A stretch of 64,000 nucleotides of DNA from Lumbricus terrestris (lineage: Eukaryota; Annelida; Clitellata; Crassiclitellata; Lumbricidae), in assembly GCA_949752735.1 (NCBI GenBank), contig OX457041.1, positions 22,511,617 through 22,575,616 of the forward strand, read 5' to 3'. The position numbers and the translations under genes were made by a program. Of the stretch, positions 1 through 30,748 are shown in pieces; within the stretch, counting starts at the first letter, position 1; the number at the start of each line of letters is the position of its first letter. Under the pieces are notes generated by a model, which saw only the letters and a list, made by a program, of their open reading frames with translations, did no database searches and was not told the origin of the DNA.

Positions 1-432
1 GCTCCTGTTCCTGTCTATATGCGCGATGTGCTGCACTGGCTGCATGTGTCCCAGCGAATCTCATACCGCATTGCTGCTGTGGTCTCTCGGTGTGTCCTTG
101 GTTGTGCTCCGTCATACCTGCGTGATCTTTGCTGTCCAGACTCTGACGTTGTATCGCGTCGTGTAGGCTACTTCGCTCTTCGGCTATGGGTGAGCTTCTG
201 GTCCCGCGCCCTCGCTTAGCTATTAAGCAGCGCCGTGCTTGCTCGGTCGTGGGACCTATAGGCTATATACTGTCTGGAACGACCTCCCGGTTACGCTTCG
301 CTCTCTACTTGTGGTCCATCCGGCTGGGTTCTACAAGTCTCTCGAGTCTTTTTTCTTTGTTCGTGGTTGGGCTGGGAGCGCCTCTGAGTAGTTTCTTGAA
401 GGGGCGCTATATAAATGCTCTGAATGAATGAA
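1..432 (+). mobile_element. 3' end of an L2/CR1-like LINE (reverse transcriptase C-terminus, decayed)
   Basis: The plus strand reads as the C-terminal tail of an L2/CR1-type LINE ORF2: 'LHWLHVSQRISYRI', then 'GCAPSYLRDL', then in shifted frames 'ELLVPRPRLAIKQRRA' and 'SVVGPI'. The frame changes at least twice, so it is a dead copy. The end carries 'GCGCCTCTGAGTAG', 'CTTGAAGGGGCGCTATATAAATGC' in pieces and a short (TGAA)n tail at about 418-432, as usual for L2 3' ends. The 5' part lies outside the window. The 3' tail matches the tail of the SINEs at 41767 and 60186. Confidence 0.8.
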
Positions 433-1662
433 TCCAGGTGCTGTAGGCCTACTGCCGCACTACAGCCCAAACCTAGAATGCCTTCTCATATTTTTGAATA
501 ATGCTTGTGTAACAATGCACTGCTGCTCTGTTGCATTTCACCCTTTTAGTGCTGCAAACAAATTTGCGTGTTTTTACGGCAGATGAAAACTATTGGGATA
601 ATTTGCCTTCCTACATATTGCTTTTGCTTTAATGCTGGTTAGATATTATGTGGTAGTCTATAGTAGCGATCATCGTGGTGACTGTGATTTGATGCAAGCT
701 TGGGCGCCGACTCTGCGAGGCCCGTGAGTGCTCAGCACCACCAGAAATTGGTCCTGCGAGTCCCGCCTATGCATGGGCACCACCAAGATCAACCAACAAG
801 ATGTGCATTTTATGATATTATTTCTCTGTTGGCATTGCTTATCTATAAAAATCATTGCGTCTTTTACATATTTTCTTTTATCTCAGTTAGACTACCTTAC
901 TATTACTCAAGTTTTACCCCGTCCGGTAATCTGAACTCCATACGAATACGAGGAACCTCGAAATCCTGCGCATTCAATCCGCTTCAGTAATTTTTTTTTA
1001 TTACGGACGAAGGCGACGATTTTAATGACTGTTTCTTTTTATTGAAAATGCTAGGCTATAATAAAAATGATTCTCACTGCGAGAGTGATCATTTTTTTAA
1101 AGCAATTGGGAGGAACATTTATTGAAGTCTTAAATCATATCTTTAAACAATGAAATAATTGGAAATTTTGATGAGATAGCAGCTTAAAATGTCACTATTT
1201 CATGTTGTGTGGAATTTTTTTAAACAACGGCAAGGATGCTTTTCAAGTCTTAAACCACGACAATTTCATAAAAATGACAGCCTATGAGTATGATGCTACC
1301 ATCGCATTGTGGCAAGAACAAATTCGAAAATGGTTAGGAGCACATCCCCTCCCCAAGCCCTTGGGCTTTTCTCTGCTCGGCGATTGTCCTTTGACCGCGA
1401 GTTCGCCCCCTAAAACCATGAACTAGTCTCCGCCTTAGAACAGAGGTAATTTCAATGACTCTCCTATAAAAAAATGGCTAAAAAATTGTCCACGCTCGCG
1501 CGCGGTACTCTTTCACATTTGTTTGGGCACTCACACTCTTCAGGTCAACTCGGCGCCTATGGATGTAAGCCTAAGCTAATGCAACCAGGCATTTACAATG
1601 CTACTTTATGTAACCTTTCAGACTTGCTCTTATGTTGACTTGAATTTCTTATTATTTTTCAG
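433..1662. other. Intronic or upstream sequence with no recognised gene
   Basis: No exon resembling the heparanase 'WELGN' exon could be found between the LINE tail and the first visible exon of copy A. A 74-residue open frame at 1202-1426 has no recognisable motif and no exon context. In copies B and C the preceding exon lies only 0.5-0.8 kb upstream, so either this intron is longer here or the 5' exons lie left of the window. Confidence 0.5.
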
Positions 1663-21246
<19,584 letters not shown>

Positions 21247-22560
21247 TTGAACTCATGTGCTTATTAGCAAATGATTTGAAAATGATTTCCTGTCATTTGT
21301 TGATGCTGATTGTATAGTAGTGACATGACTGTTTGTTATAGGACAACACATTTGAAACTCTGCCGCTCCATTGTTCTAGGGCTATCTAGGCCCAGGTTGA
21401 AGGAGCCACAAACTGGCGCGAGATGCTAAATGGCTGAGCTTATTGTTCCCGACTCCGGGCGAGACAATGTGATTGACGAGTATGTACACGCAGTCCTATT
21501 GTCCCACGCCCCGGTTCAACCATTAGGCAATTCATTAGGCTATTGTGATTAACGTGTCAAACCATGCGGACCTGTTGTCTCTGGCTACAACTCAACAATG
21601 CGATTGATGGCAGGTCGACGCACGCTGGTCTATTGTCCCAGTCTACGCAAACCCTTGTGTTTGACCGGTTAACGAACTCGGTTCTATTGTCCCCGGTTCA
21701 ACGCCAACTATTGTGATTGTCGGGTCAATGCATGCGGACCTTTAGGTCCTGACACTGGACCAAACAATGATTGGCGGGTTGGCGTTGTGGACCTATTTTC
21801 CTCGGCTGTATCGAATTTATATTTTTAATAGTCCGGTTCCCTACTTTGTGATATTAAGTAAGTTCGGAGAAAACTCATTAGTAAGAAGAGTACGTGTTTT
21901 AGGATCAACGGTGGATGCCCTCCATTATATTAAATGCTGCGCAACTAAAGCATTGAGTCTGGGCCCACGTGCATGAGACGGCGTATCTAGTAAATCTGGC
22001 CTTCACCGGAATATTGGGTTTATAACTTATGGATGAGTCGAAATTAGCGAGTTATGTTATTCATTAGGCTATTCTGAGTCTGAGGTAGAGGTAGCCGGTT
22101 ACACCGAGCGTAAACAATAGGCGGCCGTCTTTAGTTGGACAACGTTGAAAATAGCCGGCCGTCTTTAGGTCTCGACTTGTTTACGCCACGCTGGTAATGA
22201 CCGTATATAAATATCTGATCTATTCGTTATATAGCTGCTTAAATTTAGGGATAAGCCAACGTCATATATCGTCGGGCGCAAGTGCCACTTGCTGCGCTGT
22301 CTCCTTGCATTCGGCATGTATTCCGCAGAAAGCCAATGGCTATGTTGGGAATAGTTGTCAGAAGTAGATTTTACTCCTGGGGCAGTATGCACAAGAGGGC
22401 GTAACTCTTACACCTGGCTTAAATATCGTCTATTCGGGAGTATTGGGTTAATTCCGTATGCATGGGTTGAGATTACCGAGTTGCGCTAGGTATAACGTTA
22501 TTCCAATTCTGAGGTACGAGTAAGCCGGCTATTCCCATCGTGAACAATAGACGACCGGGG
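21247..22560 (+). repeat. 3' flank of copy A: degenerate minisatellite and inner duplication
   Basis: From about 21440 to 21780 a loose unit of about 60-70 bp repeats ('TATTGTCCC.GG', 'TGTGATTG', 'CG.GTC.A.GCATGCGGACCT'). The same repeat follows copy B at 44930-45340, showing that the duplicated block extends past the gene. Segments at about 21990-22150 and 22430-22560 also resemble each other ('GG.ATATTGGGTT', 'GAGGTA.GAGTA.GCCGG'). Confidence 0.65.
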
Positions 22561-22739
22561 TTTATCCGGAGGCGGTTGGATAACATCAAGGCGCAATCAC
22601 TTTCGATGACATGACTCATGAGCATTTCTTCACTAGGAAAACATCCTCTAAAACTGAGTATTGAAACATATGCCTGTGAGTAGTGTTGTATCGACAGTGA
22701 CGGCCCACCCACGTGGCCAGTGACGTTATCGGGTCAAGG

Positions 22740-22900
22740 ACAAAGTCAAGTTCATCTTAACAAGGTCAAATTTATTAGAGCATGTTAATTTGGTCATGCT
22801 AATTAGGTCATATTAATGGGGGCACGCTAATTAGGGCATATTAATTAAGTCATAACAATTATAGGCCTATTATAATAATTATTAATAAGTAGAATATAGT
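22740..22900 (+). repeat. AT-rich minisatellite (AATTAGGTCATATT-like)
   Basis: About six units of around 18 bp of the form 'CATATTAATTAGGTCATGCT', imperfect. No coding signal. Confidence 0.65.
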
Positions 22901-24444
22901 AATTAGAGCAATTAGTGAACCATAATCGACCGGAGTAGTGTTCATCGAAAGCATCGCCGGGCATTCTGAGAGAGGTACTGGCTTCCACTTCTCGGCAACA
23001 TATCGCCCATACATTCTATTAATTAGAATATATTAATTGGAGCAATTGGTGAAACCTAATAAGCAACACAAGCCTCACTCCGATCGGAAATGACTCATCG
23101 GAAGCATTGTTAGGCATGCTGAACCCTGTACTCAGTGTACTGGCTTCCACTTCTCGGCGCTCCACCCTATCAGGTGTTCAGACTTCAATAACTCGACCTC
23201 GAGCTATCTCGGCAGCATTCCATACCACCCTCCCACCTTCTTGTATGCGAACTATTTCTACAACATCCAAACCTCACCTTCCAACCCTCCATTCCACCCC
23301 TCCGCACACACACACAGCCCTAGCTGGTTCATACACGCAAGAACCGACCAATCAGCGAGCTTTACTTATTGGTCATGTTGGACTATTAAAAATTTATTTT
23401 CTTTTATTTATGGACTCGCCCATACTTTTTTCCAACATAAGTCCTTTCTGTTTAGCCTTGGGTCAGTGGACTGGAAGCAACTTTAAATTTAGAATATTAG
23501 TTGTTTACAAAGCCTAAAAGTAAAAATGTAAAATAAGTAATTTTCTAAACTTTCTGTAACCATGGTCGTGCGGTTTACCTAAAATAGGCTACAAACGATT
23601 CCATGGGAATTTATATTAACAAGGTGAACCAGAAATGTCAGACTTGAATAGAGGCCTATCAGAACGAAGAGCATTATACTGGCCGAGATGATCGAATCAA
23701 CCAGATTACCGGGGTATTGAATAAACAGTGGTTTCGGAGATGAGCCGTACGATATGAGATGCCTAGGCTACTTGATTTAGTAGTACCTATATAGCGCCGG
23801 TGAATAAGCTGGTCTCCCTAACGTGACTTTTGGGAGCACAGAGAAATCTTCGAAATTTTGCAGAGTCCTTAACATGAACCCTAGGCCAACGGCTCTCTAA
23901 TGCAAGCCTGGTTACTCGTGCATATATAATGTTTAGACTTACGTCTATTGGACCCTTTCACTCGACCACCTATGTCGCCCCATTCAATTTTATGTCTTCT
24001 AATTCTAAAGATTTCGTTTTAAACCTCCAAAATGCAATTTTTTACTTTGCAAATATAGTTTAATTAATTATTCGTCAATCAGTATTCATAAATGTAATTA
24101 TGCCTAATTGAATGCTTTCTTGTTCAAAGAAGATGTGAAATTTCCTGAACCCAAATATCGTCCCATGACTAGGCACACAACTTAGGCGGCGGAAGTTAGG
24201 CCCTAATGCATCGAGTCTCCAGTCCAGGCTGTGTGTACCGCATGGCATTGTGTAATTCGAGCTATAAGGTGGTTGGTGTAAAGTGTAAACGGACCTTTGA
24301 CCTAGGCCAAGAACCGATCCAAGGCCAAGGCCTACATTATATTCTTGTACCGTACACGCGCGCACGCCAAAGATTTTAAATATTTCGCGCAAACGTTTGA
24401 CTCTACCCATCGAAAGATGTCGCTACAATATCGTTACAAAATCG
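22900..24444. other. Intergenic sequence without a recognised gene
   Basis: A 136-residue frame at 23107-23517 has Ser/Thr/Pro-rich low-complexity composition and no domain. A short piece at 23792-23860 ('CGCCGGTGAATAAGCTGGTC') matches the 3' tail of the L2 copy at 34680-35810. A duplicated phrase 'TACTGGCTTCCACTTCTCGGC' occurs at about 22977 and 23138. Confidence 0.5.
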
Positions 24445-25436
24445 GTGGTTAAAGTTGAAACCATTTATATGTACTATTATAGTTACTGGATAGCTAATTA
24501 AATTGCCTATGAAAGTGTTGATTATCGCTCACTCAGGGAATCCCAGAATTCTTTGAGGCAAAGCCAAGAACAAATCCCATGATTCTCTGGGGCAAATCCC
24601 ATGATTCTCTGGGGCAAATCCCAGGATTCTCTGGGGCAAATTCCAGGATTCCTAGAGGCAAACCATAGTAAAGGATAGGCGGCACACCACTTCGCTTTAA
24701 AACGAAAATTTCTCACCAATGTTAACAGAATTGTTTAAAACTAGGGTGGGGATTTTGAGTTGAGTGACATATAAAACTATCAACATAACCATGTTTTGCG
24801 ACCACCGACCAGATTTCTGGAAAATAGCCTTTAAAGTTGACGAATTTAACATGGTTTTACATATAAACAAGTACACGCTGCCCATACCGGAAGTCAGAGC
24901 TGATTCGCCGTCTGCCATAGACCAATAGCCGAAGCTTTACCTATCCAGTAACTATTATATTACATATCAATTGTTGAAACCATTGATATGTACTATATAG
25001 TACTGGATACATCGATGACTGGATAGCTAATTGCCTATGAAATTTTGGATTATCGCTCACTCAGAGATATTCAAGATTTCTTTGCGGCAAATCCCAGGAT
25101 TCTCTGCGGCAAGTCCCAGGATTCCTAGAGGCAGATCATAGTAAAGGATAGGCGGCACAACACTCCGCTTTAAAACGCAAATTTCTCAGCAATGATACAA
25201 AATTGTTTAAAACCAGCCTGGGGTTTTTAAGTTGAGTGACATACAAAACAATCAACCTAACTGTATTTAGCGGCCACTGACCAGATTTCTTGAAAATAGT
25301 CTTTAAAGTTGACGAATTTAACATGGGTTTACATATGACCAAACACGCGCCTCTCTGACAGGAAGTCACGTGTGATTCGCCATCGGCCATAGACTAATAG
25401 CCGAATCCAGTAACTATAATACATATCAATGGTTGA
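24445..25436 (+). repeat. Tandem duplication of about 0.5 kb with internal 22-bp minisatellite
   Basis: Unit 1 is about 24445-24960 and unit 2 about 24966-25423; the start of a third follows. Shared phrases include 'GGATAGCTAATT', 'ATAGTAAAGGATAGGCGGCAC', 'GACCAGATTTCT' and 'AATAGCCGAA'. Inside unit 1 a 22-bp unit containing 'GGGGCAAATCCCATGATTCTCT' in overlapping form repeats about four times; unit 2 has fewer. The frames here are not gene-like. Confidence 0.8.
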
Positions 25437-26234
25437 AGCCATCAACTTAGCGATCAGCTGCAGCAGTTGCTGTTGAGTGTTGATCACTGGGGATGGGAAA
25501 CACGTCGATGGCTGGAAGCACAAAGGTGCTAAGCGCACTTTTCTTAATTCTAAGAAAACTGAAGTTGAAGTTTTGTTATGTGTTGCTAAAATTCATTATT
25601 CAAAATAATTCGATTTGCAATGACTTTTCCAAAAGAAGAGCTTATTGCAGTGTTACAAGTATTTTTATTTTTGCACAAATAATTCTGTTTGTAAAAAAAA
25701 AATGACTTTGTAAAATTACTGTAAGGAAATATATGCACTTAGGACTTTTGTGCGCTGATGCTGGGACACCTGAAATACTAATTCATGTCAACTGTTTTGA
25801 CAATTGTTTTAGAAGACCCTTAATAAATACTGTTCTAACTAGCCTTTAAGCATTTGTTAATTTATTAAGCACCACATGATTATATTATTTAATTTTAAAA
25901 TTTCTTTTAAGCAAAAAAACTCCTAATAATATCAGGAAAATAACCAAAAATAATTTAATTCAAGTATGAGCGACTCTTACGCCGAGTTTTCCTTCAAATT
26001 AATGTGATAATCATAGCTGTCATACTTATCATTATAATTAACATCCAATAAAGATTTAAGAAAAAAATATTATAATGAAAATCAAGAAGCACCAAAATGC
26101 ATCTTCCTCCATAATTTATCCACATTTCACACGTTGAAGAAGTAAAACAATAAAATGCAACAGTAATTATAAAATAATGCTCTGCATTCAAGCCATTAGT
26201 TTCAGATAAGAAAAAAATAACATTAAGTTTGAAT

Positions 26235-29200
26235 TCAGTCTTCTTCCTCGTCAGCACAGGGCTCCGAAAGACAGTCTCGAGCTCTAGCATTTGAAGGCAA
26301 GTCATTGTAGAAAACCGCATGCTCTGCCGGAATTACTCTGCTCTTCAGTAGCGCAAGGAGGTCAGCTTTTTTGGCCGTCGAGATTGGGATTCGAGAGAGA
26401 TAGGCTGGTGTAAGTTCCCCTATCAGTGTGTTTGGCCTGCCGCGTTTGCTGGATATGTTGAGGCGAAGGAAATTCTCATCACTAATCTGGTATTTGTACT
26501 CAATGACAAATGGGTGAAGTTTACTGAAGCGCAGCCACTTAACACGTAGCCAATTCACCGTATCCCCCTCCATATTCTTGCTGCGATTTAGTAGAAGAGT
26601 AGAAGCCAGCATCTTCAAGTCACTGAAGTCTGTGTGCATCATTCGCTGAACGATAAATGGAGGAGCTTTCTTTCGTGCACCGGCTATCGCCACTTCCCAA
26701 TCACGAGTTGTATAAATTTTGAGATGCTTTGTAGCTCGCTCAATCAGGGAGTGCATTAGATCTACATCTAAATACGAGTGGCCACTCTCCATATACTTTA
26801 GATCAACAGTTTGTAGAGAAGGCAATGTTCTAATGGCGTACAACATGACTGCACAGATAAACTGGTTGCGATTTTGTCCACCGCAAGTATCTGAGAATGA
26901 TGTGACGTGCGTGACGGTTGCTGGAAGTTTTCGCAAGTAATCCAGAAGGGCGGACCCTATATCATTTGCTCCCCTACCACCTTCTGTCTCGTCCCATATG
27001 TAATTGAATCCTTGTTGGGATGCCGATTCCAGTATCGTAAAGTTGTACACAGCAAGCTTCCTTCTATAATATATTTGTGAATCACCTGCATGTGGAGTAG
27101 AGAGAACTGCTTCAAGATCAAATGTTATGGCTCGATACGATTGGTCACTGCAAGCTTTTACTTTATCGCGACTCTTCTCCTCCATAGACTCTTTTTCTCG
27201 CCTTTTATGTGCTTCCCATGCATCATGCAAGTTCGTCTTCTCTGTATCCACAGCATTTCTGTAGCTATTACAAGTGGAGCACTGATCTTTCTTAGGAATA
27301 AAGAAGCCAAGATTAAATTGGGTATTGAAGACTCTTCGATAGATTTCTTGCTTAACAGGTGCTACTCCAAGCCTTTGACAGTAATCCTCACTGTACAAAC
27401 GGTAAAGCTGTTGAATATTAAGATCAGGTGCCAAATACCGTTTACGTGAGTCTTTGCGAGTGTAATGCGATTCAACCTGCGGAAAGCTGTTTATGTGATC
27501 GACGATCTTCTGGATATTCTCATCTGAAGTTTTATTTGCAGGAACCTTTCCTTTCCGACCATCTTTTCCAACAAATAAACCAGTATCTGATTTACCTTTT
27601 AAAGCCCTGTTAACAATCTTGATTGAAATAGCAAGAGTACTGCAAAAGAAGTTTCTACAGACACGCATTCGATCATCATCGGACATCAAATAATACTCTC
27701 GACTTTTCTTGCGCTTTGTGCTTACAGCCTCTCCAGTTGCAGCATCTATGCTACGCCTGCGGACAGCAACTTCAGTGACTGCGCTGCAGAGGAACTGAGA
27801 CTTGCACTGAATGTCTTGCAACGAGTAATACTCGTTGCATAATTGCACTTGCTTATCTTCCGAAATCATGACCCCACACTTAAAACGACATCCTTCTTCG
27901 CAACCCCCACATGGTTTTTTTCCCGCCACTAGTTTCCCTTTCCTCGAAACATACTCCTTTCCATTAGCTCGAGATAGCTGCCTAACATTTCGTTTCCAAC
28001 CTTGTGTATTTCGTTTACGCTTTCGTGAACGCTCCTCCATATCTGATGGTGGTAGGCAAGGTGTAGATGCATCGTCGCTGAGAGGAAGACTTCCTGAGGG
28101 ACCAGGCTCTTCGTTAGAGAGAGAGGTTGAACGAGTAGTCACTGTAACTTCTGTTGGATGTGGAGGATTAACTACATCAACTGTTGTTGGAAGCACTGAA
28201 TCAGGTGACATCTGTTGAGAAGAAATAACCCCGACTGGAACTTGCAAAGGTTGCAAGATTGGTGGCCTACATGACATGTAAAATAAAAATAAATGCCAAT
28301 TAAACACTCATTTTTAATAATTTAATAATCTTCCTTTATTGAAGTTCACATTCACAGAATGCATTGCGATTACAATGAAACATTCATAATCATAGTACAC
28401 TGTAGTAACTGATGACAAGTTTAACAGAAGTTTAATTTAACTTTTGTATTTTCATCATAAGAGTAGTTTAAGTAAATTAATTCATCAATTATAATGGCAG
28501 AAATACAAGAAAATGACTACTCCATAGAGACAATGACTATTAGACCTTCATTTTAAAATAATAATTGAAACCACATTTGAAATGATAGTACAAAGAACTA
28601 CCTTAGGCGAGTAATGATGATAACTTTACGGGTACGAGTTCTTTCCATCGGAGTGGCCATACTTGCAACATGAAGGTTGAAAGGCTCGGACGTCAGCAGG
28701 TGTGAATGGTCTAGCACTTCTACTGCAGAAACCTCTCTGCAAAAAGGCTCCAAGACTAGAGGAAGTGTAGGATCAAGCCCTTCAACTGTCATAGCAGGTG
28801 TACGATTAAGCGGAGAAGAAACCTCGAGGTCCAGAGGAAGCATAGTTGCAGGCAAATCAGTTGCCAGCGGGTGTGAATGGTCGAGCACTTCTACTGCAGA
28901 AACCTCTCTGCAAAAAGGCTCCAAGACTAGAGGAAGTGTAGGATCAAGCCCTTCAACTGTCATAGCAGGTGTACGATTAAGCGGAGAAGAAACCTCGAGG
29001 TCCAGAGGAAGCATAGTTGCAGGCAAATCAGTTGCCAGCGGGTGTGAATGGTCGAGCACTTCTACTGCAGAAACCTCTCTGCAAAAAGGCTCCAAGACTA
29101 GAGGAAGTGTAGGATCAAGCCCTTCAACTGTCATAGCAGGTGTACGATTAAGCGGAGAAGAAACCTCGAGGTCCAGAGGAAGCATAGTTGCAGGCAAATC

Positions 29201-29829
29201 AGTTGCCAGCGGGTGTGAATGGTCGAGCACTTCTACTGCAGAAACCTCTCTGCAAAAAGGCTCCAAGACTAGAGGAAGTGTAGGATCAAGCCCTTCAACT
29301 GTCATAGCAGGTGTACGATTAAGCGGAGAAGAAATCTCGAGGTCCAGAGGAAGCATAGTTGCAGGCAAATCAGTTGCCAGATGTTCAGTAGAAGTTCCTA
29401 AGACAGACAAAATGCATACCCAAGTTAAACAATGTAAAGAAACACGGAGGGATGCATCGCTGGTTTTAATATTCACTATGGCAAGCAATACCGGTCTATG
29501 CGTCTGCAGGTGTGTTCTGGTGGTCACGATCCTACCTGTAGTTGCTTAATAATACCGATGAGACGTCCATGACATCGCCTTTCGATGCAGCCCAAACCTT
29601 ACTGCATAATACCGCATAATTTTTACAATTTTACCACATAAGCCGATTTCGAGCTTTAAATCACTTAATTTCCCAAACATCAACATTTATTTTCCATAAT
29701 TTTACAGCATTTTCTAAGGTTCCTATTAATAAGCTTACCATCATCACTGGATTCCTCGATTGAATCATTAAGGTCCATGATCATCTGAAGCGCTTGTGCA
29801 GAACTGAAACGATGCACTCGTTTATGCAT
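26235..29829 (-). CDS. Putative transposase, three exons, 972 residues
   Basis: Exons on the minus strand: 29829-29739 (starts MHKRVHRFSSAQALQM, acidic end, donor GTAAGC), 29397-28602 (acceptor TTTTGTCTGTCTTAG, donor GTAGTT) and 28266-26235 (acceptor ATGTCATGTAG, stop). Phases 1 and 2 fit exactly. Residues 33-296 come from the repeat exon (57-residue Pro/Leu-rich repeats). Exon 3 has a Ser/Pro linker, a basic KRKR patch, a Cys cluster (C415-x2-C418-x3-C422-x3-C426), a CxxC (625/628), then 'ITFDLEAV' (D679), 'SFSDTCGGQNRNQ' (D755) and 'ESGHSYLDVDLMH' (D796/D798, H801), which look like an RNase H-like acidic triad. Related proteins are common as uncharacterised animal proteins, and I believe it belongs near DUF7869, but that name is from memory. 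The enzyme role is inferred from the flanking TIRs. Confidence 0.72.
28690..29390 (-). repeat. Four tandem 171-bp coding repeats
   Basis: A 171-bp (57-residue) unit repeats about four times with only a few base changes. On the minus strand each unit reads 'HPLATDLPATMLPLDLE', 'SPLNRTPAMTVEGLDPTLPL', 'FCREVSAVEVLDHS'. The opposite strand is also open for 290 residues because the repeat carries no stop there. It forms most of exon 2 of the putative transposase. Confidence 0.93.
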
Positions 29830-30748
29830 TTCAATAATAATGTATTGAGAGCAGAAACAGTAAACAATAAGCAGTAAACACTAAAGATTTCGAGATATTG
29901 TTTCTGTTATTTTTAATGTAACTTTTATTATTTTTGTAACGGGGACGACGATAAACAGTAATGGCGAATGGCGTGGAAGTCAACAACAAAGACAAGGTGT
30001 TAAAAAAAGAGGGTGCACATAGGTATTAAGTGCGCTTGAGCTATTTGCGCTCTATGGATTTCAGCCAATGAGACTTAGCCCAATTGTGTTTTGGTGCCAA
30101 GTGATCCAAATTAACATCGTAAACGTTAGTACCTTTGTGCTCCGATGTATATTTCTTCCAGGCATATTATGCACTACTTTTTTGAAAAACCCAAAAAAGT
30201 GCGCTTAGCACCTTTGTGCTTCCAGCCTAATATAAAGGGCGTTAACGAATGAGCTTCTACGGATTTTCAGGAACTTTTATAAAATCGTAGGATCATTCTA
30301 GAGACATGCGAATAGGCGCATTCGAATGTAGGGCCTAGCCTATTTAATTTATGGTCGTAGTTAGACCACGATGTAGGATTCTTACATCATGGTTAGACCT
30401 ACCATCAGGTGAAGTTTGGTAATATTTGGAGCGAAAAGCTTCCGGTATGCCTACTTTCGTATACAGACGGGAAATGATTATGACGGAAAAGCAACTAAGA
30501 GGCGTTGGAAAACGTGTGGTTTAGCGTCGCAAATTATTCGACATTGCATGAGTTTCCTTCAATCGGTACATATTTCTCGGCAAATTTAATTAAGCATATT
30601 GGTGTGAGTCGGGCAATGCCTGTCGTAGAATTGCAAGGCTAATAATGGCAATGATAATAGTAAAATAATAAATCTGATATATGATAATACTAATTATTCT
30701 TAATGTGGTCTTTAATTATTTGTTTTTTAGCTTTAGGATCCTAACAGA

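Larger units (their letters stand above)
25510..30227 (-). mobile_element. 4.7-kb autonomous-looking DNA transposon with 33-bp perfect TIRs
   Basis: The first 33 bases (25510-25542, starting GGCTGGAAGCACAAAG) are the perfect reverse complement of the last 33 (30195-30227, ending CTTTGTGCTTCCAGCC). Each TIR contains a near-palindrome AGCACAAAGGTGCT and AAGCGCACTT; related words recur just inside (AAGTGCGCTT at 30027, ACCTTTGTGCT at 30129, TTTTGTGCGCT at 25746). The only gene inside, on the minus strand, spans 26235-29829. No clear target duplication is visible (left flank GTCGAT, right flank TAATAT). Perfect TIRs and an open spliced frame suggest recent activity. The superfamily is unknown to me. 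Confidence 0.8.

Noticed and set aside
1202..1426. 74-residue frame upstream of copy A
   Set aside because: No similarity to the expected 'WELGN' exon and no splice sites fitting the gene.
23107..23517. 136-residue frame in the intergenic region
   Set aside because: Low-complexity composition with no domain, signal peptide or splice context.
26719..28218. Plus-strand frames of 61-127 residues
   Set aside because: Shadows of the minus-strand transposase exon.
28677..29549. 290-residue plus-strand frame rich in Ser/Thr
   Set aside because: Antisense of the 57-residue repeats. The minus strand has matching splice sites and joins to a larger protein, the plus strand does not.
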